In this document: in pieces, positions 38,201 to 44,200 of the stretch
Layout of the letters: the number at the start of each line of letters is the position of its first letter
How positions within the stretch are numbered: the stretch's first letter is position 1
NCBI GenBank assembly: GCA_947629145.1
Contig: CANRCQ010000004.1
Coordinates: forward strand, 1-48,849
Length of the DNA stretch: 48,849 nt
From: an uncultured Clostridia bacterium
Lineage (GTDB): Bacteria; Bacillota; Clostridia; Christensenellales; UBA1242
Reading direction: 5' to 3'
The notes under the pieces: generated by a model
Seen by the model: the letters and a program-made list of their open reading frames with translations, nothing else
Told to the model about the DNA's origin: nothing
The model's database searches: none
Program-made: the position numbers and the translations under genes

Positions 38201-39863
38201 TGCATCAAATGTAAACACATCTTATTACAGACTTATTTCCAATATTGATTACAGCGAATATGAAGGCAACGGCGGAACTTACAACACCAAATTTGTTGGC
38301 TATCTTGAAGGCAACTTTATGTCTGTAAGGGGTGTTGTGCTTCACAGCGCAAACGCATTGCACTCAGCAGGGCTTTTTGCTGAACTTGGCGACAGCAAGA
38401 TGTCTTCACTTCGCGGAACACTTATGAACTTCACTTTTGCACCAAGGTCTGTCAACTTTGCAAATGCAAACGCAGTTGGTGCAGTTGTTGGAAAGGTTGA
38501 TGGCGGCGCGATTATAAATGTCAATGTGGAACTTTACACCAATTACTCTAGCAACGAAGATATAAACGCAAATGCAACTGTTCAAGGCAAAAACCTTGTA
38601 GGTGGTGTTGTGGGAGTTGCCGTTGGGGATTATATTTTCAACAAAATTAGCTCGCAGTTTGGGGCAAGGGCAAGACAACAAATTATCACTGACAACAACT
38701 TTGATGAAAGTGTGTATGATTGGAGCGATTATTCGTTTGCAGGCTCGGTTGTGGGTGTGTTAAGCGGAACAGGAAATGTTTATAATATTCAAAATGACAG
38801 CCGTGTTGTTGTTGCAGGGGCAAAGGCAGGACTTTTGTTTGGAAGCATCGGCTCTGGGGTTACAGTTCAAAAAATCAGCCTTAACCTTCTTGCAGAAGAC
38901 AGTATAAATGGGTATAACTACTGCGGCTTAATCGCAGGGGAAAGCATGGGAACGGTTAAAAATGTTCAAATCCTTGGCGAAAGTGTTACATTTGAAAATG
39001 TGAGAAGGTCGCCTGTTATGCCAATTTCCTTTGGTGCGTTTGCAGGAATTGTAAACGGTGGCTCGCTTAGTGACATAACAGTTAACATTCGTGAAATTTT
39101 GCTCAGTTCAAGTACTGATGAAAACGGAATTACATATGTTGGTGGAATTGCTGGTGTTGTTATTGGACAGCACGTTTCAATGGAAAATATCACTGTAACA
39201 TCAACAAGTTTAAGGGCATATAAATATGCTGGTGGCGTGGCTGGAATTGTCGGCTATGCAAATGAAATTGTGGGCTATGGACAACTCTCTCAGGCGGCTG
39301 TCAATGCAAGTTTCAAAGGCTTTAATGTTGATGTTTCAATAAATATTGTTGGAACAAAACAAGACTTTGTTGGAATTGGTGGACTTACTGCAAAAGTTGC
39401 GCCACTTACGACTCTTGAAATTGCAGGAGTAACACAGACTGTGGGCGAAACAGAAACAACAAAGAAAAACACTGTTTCTGTGAACGCAAATGCTCATATG
39501 CTTTTGTTTGGAACAACTATTTCCGTTTATTTGGGTGGGCTTATCGGCTACAACGAAAGTGCAAACACTCACTCAATTGGCGACACGGACTCTACATTCA
39601 TAAGTTCAAACAGAATTTATATAGACGATGTTACAAAGGATTTGACTGAATATGAAGACACAACTTTTGCCGTTCAAGCAGCTGGCGGACTTACTATTAC
39701 AGGCGAAAAGACGGAAGATATAAAAGATTTGATAAATGTTGCTTCTCCAAATTGCACATATAAATGTCAGTTTGTTTACAGAAGATATTACATGGGGGCT
39801 AACACAAATTATCGACTTTATCTTTCAAACTATGGCTCTCCTCAGCCAATTCAAACAAATTAA
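29208..39863 (+). CDS. Giant (~3,551 aa) predicted surface lipoprotein with Ig-like and GLUG-like repeat modules
   Basis: Signal peptide MTKRLKNILIGCFSVFAFLFAGVFFVGCC with lipobox-like FVGC; BIG2-like segments; many xAGxVAxNxGxIxNS-type repeats; no LPxTG or C-terminal TM. Confidence 0.88.
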   Translation: MTKRLKNILIGCFSVFAFLFAGVFFVGCCDVDYSKISLVADKGNIELDVGESSYVTVKIQGYQKGFSNRVKINSKTDGKTDVFSVTDTVYTSDDTIRFTVMGVAGGTGQLIVQTLEGNKSCPINVSVNQYTNYLSRANTTNYVSNQTDFVPNAACFIFDEQTTNRDLTHYYIKPEQDVDFSTLQLSRIDTVQNLAYFENRSNGNVIYREIAVVDRFCLEEENGVNKLYRCYQNEKEEMNLVGQFYFLSVYNHSVNPNQDGIAENILSCLSPVYVLPDIKFDVTGGYLVDGRVAEFKENKGGTITIVPNNANKREYLLRVEMGANTKNEFSQIVFSLRKSNNYSVVDYFDYENPNDEGKDVRYIKISQNSQKKATTEFSMEVYYDIAQQAEDSSVRINLDWTIEIKIAPSTIYVNGTPEPPTMTLYNYYLSPEFGWQDLYIDVLSNYSTSPDFDGIYFNFNSSYIDIMLNNTSINSVDNYNPGVTTLYKDLSKPFQIRGSDSKSTTEDTVVSIYVVSDFVEEGLEPAEVHCKILDGADTISPYRNPQPNYYYLDIDGGTQSFSTQIFANRAFSYSTARCISSVGYSTDNVEGVDPSLTENSRVVDGIAIDTHPENPYIQQGDQYYINLSVTPRLTGIFTYTITLDNGISRNITFNCIRALNTTVSPMRLTASGNEDVSRWSYEREGNATFDNVLNIEILNSSTKDVITFGSTADIEVTANVSADDVAFAPNDSQYISVAKNSTFYRITTKANGNTRITFTLNGFIVSNFEPVSRTLTMYIDISSYSIVQEFYLQNGTNYALNNTVYFDDTSGGNLISNSNSIEFQAVANRPESSNFVQYYFTDAFAKEIWNNPNLDITIEDGEEVSNPRIDRDGHYSFNITALNFEDMIGTRIVQEQYNKNFVYFYVFDQFGRIKDIVTTEITITKNTEVRTYKLSISSGLMFFADTLTVSVSDPDNPNVKDEYKVEFTNKFNIGDWATFDTETFTYTNVDPAIHTTILNANITQRLNQREITRRFDAQIVTKRYQTVKSISLASSLKELNFSSDNLEISLGVYTTPVDATNNDIRAYFVPTKDNKYQNMVLIEKSYLGNGYYTLDLSCEEFLRSVDDILNVGCSLTGMVYIYPTEWERLPNYSPIVLPVQFRNGSKENPYLLESADDVLAINSSETMLRSHYEISSQIDMSSVKGATPIGILNGKLVGFSGTITGTTSDAAITNLSVYKNENGSNFVTTIEGITYAGLFAQINTYSKGTKENADPIYTVLENFSVRGSVDLQLQEGAVSYVGLVTAINQGQIINVMAEIERASSVQGGTIYFGALAAINYGRITQNIKIYETSNLDKNDVEQNPFYKLQSKNLAYYNAVVEIKAQNIYAGGVVGASSGVIERISPSENYKLYGYSGYTSYTLITVDGTGENISVGGIAGLIAYLQENSVIPMPELDILEEIEEINSWDGANFAASVVDNILVGGIITATGDNAAAGGIVGNSYIYSNTNTNYIYNSTDRTFIRGVVVGALVGKEVRGMEGGQGATTTFKNNKIEAVDAQYNAFDSAKIIKYSNDITGLPQKPEKTEEMDDETYNKNLEDYYKQVAKLVAIGESLGGSADDVTAVSYLDRTLITVKSTDVINPSANITTSSFYGDFILAQQNGNGFNIYGWALFEHKDVNISEILDASQGAFKMKIDEANAPDMYFMYHFSVSGRVDGSAGKQAQDDIDAGGLNTFNPNQTDLYPFVLKSQEVSIVASSSTVLSIDINGNITTKTTGDATITLSSILNTAKSKTIRIHVFNYFNKDAKSAMFYDSPDTSSAWLQGQTNLNIVGNSYANIYLIPSYEYSEEGADFRISYDGVLNFNNVNYYLDQNLDMTVDVKVKENTDKEDYSETERYFESAVTSQTVIFWRMQNPNPGGTYAYVLTPVIRVSIRKGLDSFYNYYYSLADAKLEVKPQYFDAATYLSAKYHTNSLATNETFTDLVTVKSSNENEYLFYKVFKGGVLIQDRLPDIGEKIQLTSEEDWKKYIGYEGEYEENDSFDDTRLFDITITRRIGANGEYFFDYTFKVNKKSTSFEEGSKNIYGKYVLRFYATEGESGVYDEVEIELKETVLKYVSANNYSNGINATQIDYIVVPSQKGMLEVNLNPIEATFETFKISNNAINNQTGSANATFALLYRTRTSFVEVPNFGTMLDGTFSFTYQDFINYLHSLPKTENAYPYLGKIYLSYYIPALNVEDGSPIAFDIEVKGSEEEPLTCPVELKIKLLNYATVHFADKQPVGDGYYVARGLGYDLQLDYYGYNLDEISLSVDSEYITLVDNHDGTYRLNVTSGGVIYGDDDPGYRVTLTVNAERSIDNQKYVSQSEITIYIMDYVLNYTYQEGINEDIVRGMENGVISTAIGNPYKLEFNILDFIEYFDDPNNMEVIWRVNEFVEEMTNSVTWTVYENGKEPFVLQRNQSSPVSDYYFFDSTDFTITPSRLYNAESDIYHFSAGGYYTMNKGSYSVSTNPVTAMRIYTEFAFDVHNQSTQDSPIPVYDLEDFLGMEADAYYILMKNINLPSSIDETPFTPITTQIRGLDGNNKRIIFSGNYVFDGLEDVGVFTEIADGAVFKNVDITIEGSVTFKMNTTNFNIGLLAATNNGNITNCQVLADVNGGTLSVDSSVVANGSNIAGLVAQNSGFITNSRTGVNINGNVNIAGFVANNTGLIASSYFMGATLNNTTDRDNTAGFVINNSGRIYTSYVSGGRQDNQIYYGYLNEGKLNLSSANNPKYLTSSYGVSGFVHTNTGTIEDCYSNIMLTGTPYAVGFVYQNSGLIERAFSTCLMDSEQTINYGFAQSNSATVGGVTTDGMGIRECFFLQQEKKESQDGQEGQIGINYNIADNLKGDNCQITPLTCKEFDLLDEENGMANLFENFAIARGRDINSVWFISNSVLDGRNDHFNNQNFVHNRLELVAPNIIATSQRVLSRMETVTENDVTYTLYIYNYVTKENASALGDEYNPILIEDAETFENYIVQENNASNVNTSYYRLISNIDYSEYEGNGGTYNTKFVGYLEGNFMSVRGVVLHSANALHSAGLFAELGDSKMSSLRGTLMNFTFAPRSVNFANANAVGAVVGKVDGGAIINVNVELYTNYSSNEDINANATVQGKNLVGGVVGVAVGDYIFNKISSQFGARARQQIITDNNFDESVYDWSDYSFAGSVVGVLSGTGNVYNIQNDSRVVVAGAKAGLLFGSIGSGVTVQKISLNLLAEDSINGYNYCGLIAGESMGTVKNVQILGESVTFENVRRSPVMPISFGAFAGIVNGGSLSDITVNIREILLSSSTDENGITYVGGIAGVVIGQHVSMENITVTSTSLRAYKYAGGVAGIVGYANEIVGYGQLSQAAVNASFKGFNVDVSINIVGTKQDFVGIGGLTAKVAPLTTLEIAGVTQTVGETETTKKNTVSVNANAHMLLFGTTISVYLGGLIGYNESANTHSIGDTDSTFISSNRIYIDDVTKDLTEYEDTTFAVQAAGGLTITGEKTEDIKDLINVASPNCTYKCQFVYRRYYMGANTNYRLYLSNYGSPQPIQTN

Positions 39864-39885
39864 AAAAACTTTGCAAATTTGTTTG
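39852..39885 (+). terminator. Possible weak terminator of the giant gene
   Basis: CAAACAAATT ... AATTTGTTTG, 10-bp perfect stem with U-rich but interrupted 3' flank. Confidence 0.4.
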
Positions 39886-39912
39886 TCTTATTGTTGTAAT
39901 TTATGTTATAAT
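39883..39912 (+). promoter_or_regulatory. rpoB promoter P1
   Basis: TTGTCT-18-TATAAT with extended TGT. Confidence 0.6.
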
Positions 39913-39952
39913 CAAATTTATGTAAAAATTTTAAATTTTTTCTTCAAAATAG

Positions 39953-39981
39953 TTGACAAGGGCTTGATTATTTGTTATAAT
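39953..39981 (+). promoter_or_regulatory. rpoB promoter P2
   Basis: TTGACA-17-TATAAT, consensus, with extended TGT. Confidence 0.8.
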
Positions 39982-40036
39982 TAAGCAGTTAATTGGCGCT
40001 ATGTTGAAAAATTTATACCATTTTTAACTTAAAATT

Positions 40037-40076
40037 AAGGAATATTGGGGCTTGCTGGCTCATATTCCTTTTTTTT
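40037..40076 (+). terminator. Terminator-like hairpin (possible attenuator) in rpoB leader
   Basis: AAGGAATAT ... ATATTCCTT 9-bp stem followed by a run of T residues, 20 nt before the rpoB start. Confidence 0.75.
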
Positions 40077-40095
40077 GAAATGTGAGGAGAAGACT

Positions 40096-43000
40096 ATGTC
40101 AGCAGAAATCATGAAAAAACAAAAATTTGGAAAAACTGAAAGATATACTTTCGCACAACTTAAGGATTACATCGACATTCCACCATTGCTTGAAATTCAA
40201 AGAAATTCTTATAATGATTTTATCGAACACGGCATCAAGGAAGTCCTTGACGAATTTTCTCCTATCGTGGACTATTCTGGAAAGGCTAAACTTTATTTCC
40301 TTGACGTTGTTATGGACAAACAACCAAAAAATTCTAAACAAGAGTGCAAAAAAAGAAGTGCAACTTATTCTATTCCACTCAATGTAAAAACTCGCTTTGT
40401 CGTTGAAGAAACTGGACAGGCCGTTGAAGACACTGTTTTCTTGGGCGACATTCCTTATATGACAGAAGACTGCTCTTTCATTTTCAATGGAGTTGAAAGA
40501 GTTGTTGTAAATCAAATTATCAAATCTCCAAATTACTATCTTCTTTTGGACAAACCACACGATTTATCAACTCTTCACGGACAAATCATTCCAAAAAGGG
40601 GAATGTATATCGAATTTGAACAGGGCGCAAATGAAGTTTTAAAAGTTGTGCTTGACAGACGTCACAAAATCACACTTGGGCTTTTCCTTAAATGCTTTGG
40701 TTACACAGCAGACGAAATTTCAAAGCTTTTTGGTGACCACAGACTTGTTAAAAATGTTCTTGAAAAAGAAACCGTTCAAACTCAGGAAGAAGCACTTATT
40801 GAATTTGCAAAGAAAACACGTCCTGCAGATGTTCCATCCGCAGAAACTACAAGAAGTTATTTAAACCTTTGGTTCTTCTCGGAACAGTGGTATAACCTTT
40901 CTCGTGTTGGAAGATACAATCTCAACAAAAAGTTCTCAATCGCACGCCGCATTGAAGGACACATTTTGGCAGAAGATGTAATCTCACCAGATGGCGAACT
41001 TCTTGCAAAGAAAGGCGAAGTTGCCACAATGGAAATTGCAAACAAGATTAAAGAAAGCGGTGTAAACGAAGTTTGGATTCAACTTACAGACCACAAGTAT
41101 CTTGTTCGTGGAAACAACAGAGTTAAACTTTCAAGTATCTTCCCTTGCAATGAAAAAGAACTTGGAATTTTGGAAGAAGTTTATTATCCTGTTCTCGCTC
41201 AAATTTTGAAGGACAACAAGACAAAGGAAAAGAGAATTCAAGCAATCAAAGATAATGCCAAAGATTTGATGGTGACAACACTCACTATGGACGATATTTT
41301 GGCAGGAATTAGTATGTATTTGGATGTTTTGGAAGGAATTTGCCACACAGACAAAATCGAACACCTTTCAAACAAGAGAATTGCCACTGTTGGCGAACTT
41401 TTCTATGACCATTTTAGAAGTGGTGTGACAAGACTTGTTGCAAATGTTAGAGAAACCTTGCAGGGAAAGGAATTTTCCGAAGTTACTCCAAGACAGATTG
41501 TCAATCCAAAAGCAATCAACAGAGCGCTTCGTGATTTCGTGGCTTCTTCTCAGCTTTCTCAACTTATGGACCAGGTTAACCCACTTTCTGGAATCACACA
41601 AAAGCGCCGTGTTTCCGCTGTTGGTCCTGGTGGAATTAGAAAGGAAAGAGCTGATGCCGAAGTTCGTGATATTCACTACACAAACTATGGGCGTATCTGC
41701 CCTATTGAAACCCCAGAAGGTCAGGCTATCGGCCTTGTAAACACACTTACAAGTTATGCAAAAGTAAACGAATATGGCTTCCTTGAAACACCTTACAGAA
41801 AAGTTGATAAGGAAACAGGAAAGGTTTCGGACAAGTGCGAATATTATATGGCGGATATCGAAGACGAAGCCTACATCGCACAAGCCACAGAACCACTTGA
41901 TGAAGAAGGAAGATTTGTCAACAAACGTGTTGTTTGCCGTCACAAAGACTATGCAATCGAAGTGCCAGCAAAACAAGTTGACCTTGTGGATGCTTCTCCA
42001 AGACAGTTTATTTCAGTTGCTACAAGTTTGATTCCATTTGTAAACTCAAACGAAGCAAACCGTGCGCTTATGGGTGCAAACATGCAACGTCAGGCAGTGC
42101 CACTTCTTAGAAGTGAAGCACCTATCGTTGGAACAGGCATGGAAGCAAAGGTTGCTCATGACTGTGGCTACACAACTCTTGCAAAATCAAACGGTGAAGT
42201 TGTGTATGTCAGTGCAGACGAAGTTCGCGTTAAAAACGAAGATGGCGAAGTTGAAATCTATCCACTTACAAAATTTGATAAGACAAACGATGAAACTTGC
42301 TTCAATCAAAAACCTTGCGTTGTAAAGGGCGAAAAAGTTAAGAAAGGTGATGTTATCATCGATGGTTATTCCACAGACAACGGCGAACTTGCACTTGGAA
42401 AAAATGTGCTTGTTGGATATATGAACTGGGAAGGATACAACTACGAAGACGCTATCTTAATCAACGAAAGACTTGTTAAAGAAGATGTTTACACTTCAAT
42501 CTGCCTTAAAGTTGAAGAACTTAAATGCAGAACAACCAAACTTGGGGATGAAATTATCACAAGAGATATTCCAAACCTTGGCGAAGATGCACTTAAAAAT
42601 CTTGACGAAAACGGAATTATCCGCATCGGTGCAGAAGTTGTTCCTGGAGATATTCTTGTTGGAAAAGTTACTCCAAAGGGTGAAACAGAACTTTCACCAG
42701 AAGAAAGACTTCTTCGTGCTATTTTCGGCGAAAAGGCAAGAGAAGTTCGTGACACTTCACTTCGTGTTCAACACGGCAAGGGTGGGGTTGTCGTTGATGT
42801 TCAGGTGTTCAGCAGAAAAAATAAAGACGAATTAGAACCTGGTGTAAATGAACTTGTTAAAGTGTTCATTGCTCAAAAGAGAAAACTCTCTGTCGGCGAC
42901 AAGATGGCTGGCCGTTATGGAAACAAAGGCTGTATTTCAATTGTTATGCCAGAAGCAGATATGCCATTTATGGCAAACGGACGTCCACTTGACATCATCT

Positions 43001-43812
43001 TAAACCCACTTGGCGTTCCTTCTCGTATGAATTTGGGACAAGTTTTGGAAGTTCACCTTGGACTTGTTGCCGGAAGCCTTGGCTGGAAGGTTGCAACTCC
43101 AAACTTTGATGGTGCGGATGCAGAAAAGATACAACAGCTTCTTAAAGAAAACAATTTCCCAGAAGATGGAAAAGTTCAACTTTATGACGGAAGAACAGGC
43201 GAACCTTTTGAAAACAAAACTACAATCGGCATAAAGTATATGCTTAAACTTAACCACATGGTTGACAGCAAAATTCATGCTCGTTCAATCGGCCCATATT
43301 CACTTATCACTCAGCAACCACTCGGCGGAAAAGCCTTGTTTGGTGGCCAGAGATTTGGTGAAATGGAAGTGTGGGCGCTTGAAGCCTATGGTGCAAGCCA
43401 CGTTCTTCAAGAAATGCTTACTGTCAAATCCGATGACGTTGTTGGAAGAGTTAAAACTTTTGAAAGCATCGTGAAAGGACTTCCTATTGCAGAACCTGGA
43501 ATCCCAGAATCATTCAAAGTTTTGGTTAAGGAACTGCAAGCACTTGCACTTGACGTCAAGATTTTGACAGAAAATGACGAAGAAATCGAACTTCCAGAAC
43601 TTTCTCAAGACGAACAAGACAAAGTTAATATCGAAAACGATGTTGAAAAGGATTTGAACAAAGTTACTCTTGATATTGACGACATGATTAACGAAAGTGA
43701 AACGGAAGACGATGATAAAACCGAAATCCAAAAAGAAATCGAAGAAGAAACAGAAATGCCTGCAAACTTGGATGAAATGAATCTGTTTGACGACTTTGGA
43801 GATTTCGAGTAA
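40096..43812 (+). CDS. rpoB: DNA-directed RNA polymerase beta subunit
   Basis: Full RpoB motifs: [78 protein letters not shown]. Confidence 0.98.
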   Translation: MSAEIMKKQKFGKTERYTFAQLKDYIDIPPLLEIQRNSYNDFIEHGIKEVLDEFSPIVDYSGKAKLYFLDVVMDKQPKNSKQECKKRSATYSIPLNVKTRFVVEETGQAVEDTVFLGDIPYMTEDCSFIFNGVERVVVNQIIKSPNYYLLLDKPHDLSTLHGQIIPKRGMYIEFEQGANEVLKVVLDRRHKITLGLFLKCFGYTADEISKLFGDHRLVKNVLEKETVQTQEEALIEFAKKTRPADVPSAETTRSYLNLWFFSEQWYNLSRVGRYNLNKKFSIARRIEGHILAEDVISPDGELLAKKGEVATMEIANKIKESGVNEVWIQLTDHKYLVRGNNRVKLSSIFPCNEKELGILEEVYYPVLAQILKDNKTKEKRIQAIKDNAKDLMVTTLTMDDILAGISMYLDVLEGICHTDKIEHLSNKRIATVGELFYDHFRSGVTRLVANVRETLQGKEFSEVTPRQIVNPKAINRALRDFVASSQLSQLMDQVNPLSGITQKRRVSAVGPGGIRKERADAEVRDIHYTNYGRICPIETPEGQAIGLVNTLTSYAKVNEYGFLETPYRKVDKETGKVSDKCEYYMADIEDEAYIAQATEPLDEEGRFVNKRVVCRHKDYAIEVPAKQVDLVDASPRQFISVATSLIPFVNSNEANRALMGANMQRQAVPLLRSEAPIVGTGMEAKVAHDCGYTTLAKSNGEVVYVSADEVRVKNEDGEVEIYPLTKFDKTNDETCFNQKPCVVKGEKVKKGDVIIDGYSTDNGELALGKNVLVGYMNWEGYNYEDAILINERLVKEDVYTSICLKVEELKCRTTKLGDEIITRDIPNLGEDALKNLDENGIIRIGAEVVPGDILVGKVTPKGETELSPEERLLRAIFGEKAREVRDTSLRVQHGKGGVVVDVQVFSRKNKDELEPGVNELVKVFIAQKRKLSVGDKMAGRYGNKGCISIVMPEADMPFMANGRPLDIILNPLGVPSRMNLGQVLEVHLGLVAGSLGWKVATPNFDGADAEKIQQLLKENNFPEDGKVQLYDGRTGEPFENKTTIGIKYMLKLNHMVDSKIHARSIGPYSLITQQPLGGKALFGGQRFGEMEVWALEAYGASHVLQEMLTVKSDDVVGRVKTFESIVKGLPIAEPGIPESFKVLVKELQALALDVKILTENDEEIELPELSQDEQDKVNIENDVEKDLNKVTLDIDDMINESETEDDDKTEIQKEIEEETEMPANLDEMNLFDDFGDFE

Positions 43813-43879
43813 TGGCGAAAACTGCGCTTTAAACTCGGCTTGCTGGCGTAAGCACTCGTGGTGACGCTTGTTTTCGCCA
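43813..43879. repeat. Inverted repeat 1 in rpoB-rpoC spacer
   Basis: TGGCGAAAAC (43813-43822) and GTTTTCGCCA (43870-43879), 10-bp perfect arms. Confidence 0.8.
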
Positions 43880-43894
43880 CCTTCGCGCCAAACG

Positions 43895-43921
43895 AAAATC
43901 GCAGCAGTGCTTGGCGATTTT
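43895..43921. repeat. Inverted repeat 2 in rpoB-rpoC spacer
   Basis: AAAATCGC-agcagtgcttg-GCGATTTT, 8-bp perfect arms. Confidence 0.75.
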
Positions 43922-43960
43922 GCGCGACTACTGTGGATACTGTTAGATGTGAAAGTGGGG

Positions 43961-43989
43961 TGTTGAGAGATGTTTCGTTTTGCTCAACA
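43961..43989. repeat. Inverted repeat 3 in rpoB-rpoC spacer
   Basis: TGTTGAG-agatgtttcgttttg-CTCAACA, 7-bp perfect arms. Confidence 0.7.
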
Positions 43990-44028
43990 TGGCGAAAGAG
44001 AATGCTTGACATGATGAAAAATCCAATT

Positions 44029-44084
44029 CGTCATTCTGAGCCGAAGGCGAAGAATCTAGATCCTTCGTTGCACTCAGGATGACG
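44029..44084. repeat. REP/MITE-like imperfect palindrome
   Basis: CGTCATTCTGAGccgaaggCGAAGAATCTAGATCCTTCGttgcaCTCAGGATGACG: outer 12-bp arms with one mismatch and an inner 20-bp near-palindrome. Confidence 0.85.
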
Positions 44085-44140
44085 GAAGAAAAAAGATGTT
44101 TTACACAAAAAGTGTTCAACATAAAAACTTAGATGGGCTT

Positions 44141-44157
44141 GCCAACAAGGGGTTGGC
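44141..44157 (+). repeat. Small hairpin upstream of rpoC
   Basis: GCCAAC-aaggg-GTTGGC; no U tract follows. Confidence 0.6.
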
Positions 44158-44200
44158 GAAAGTGATGTGAAATTATTACAGCGTTTTAAGGGGAGAAGGT

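Noticed and set aside
26492-39863. Integrative conjugative element
   Set aside because: Only a VirB4-type ATPase is present; no integrase, relaxase, coupling protein, direct repeats or tRNA attachment site in the window.
29208-39863. LPxTG sortase-anchored adhesin
   Set aside because: C-terminus ends ...YRLYLSNYGSPQPIQTN with no LPxTG, hydrophobic helix or basic tail; the N-terminal lipobox is the only visible anchor.
43605-44012. 135-aa minus-strand ORF spanning the rpoB 3' end and the spacer
   Set aside because: Ser/Arg-rich translation of the repeat block and antisense rpoB; better explained as palindromic repeat sequence than a gene.
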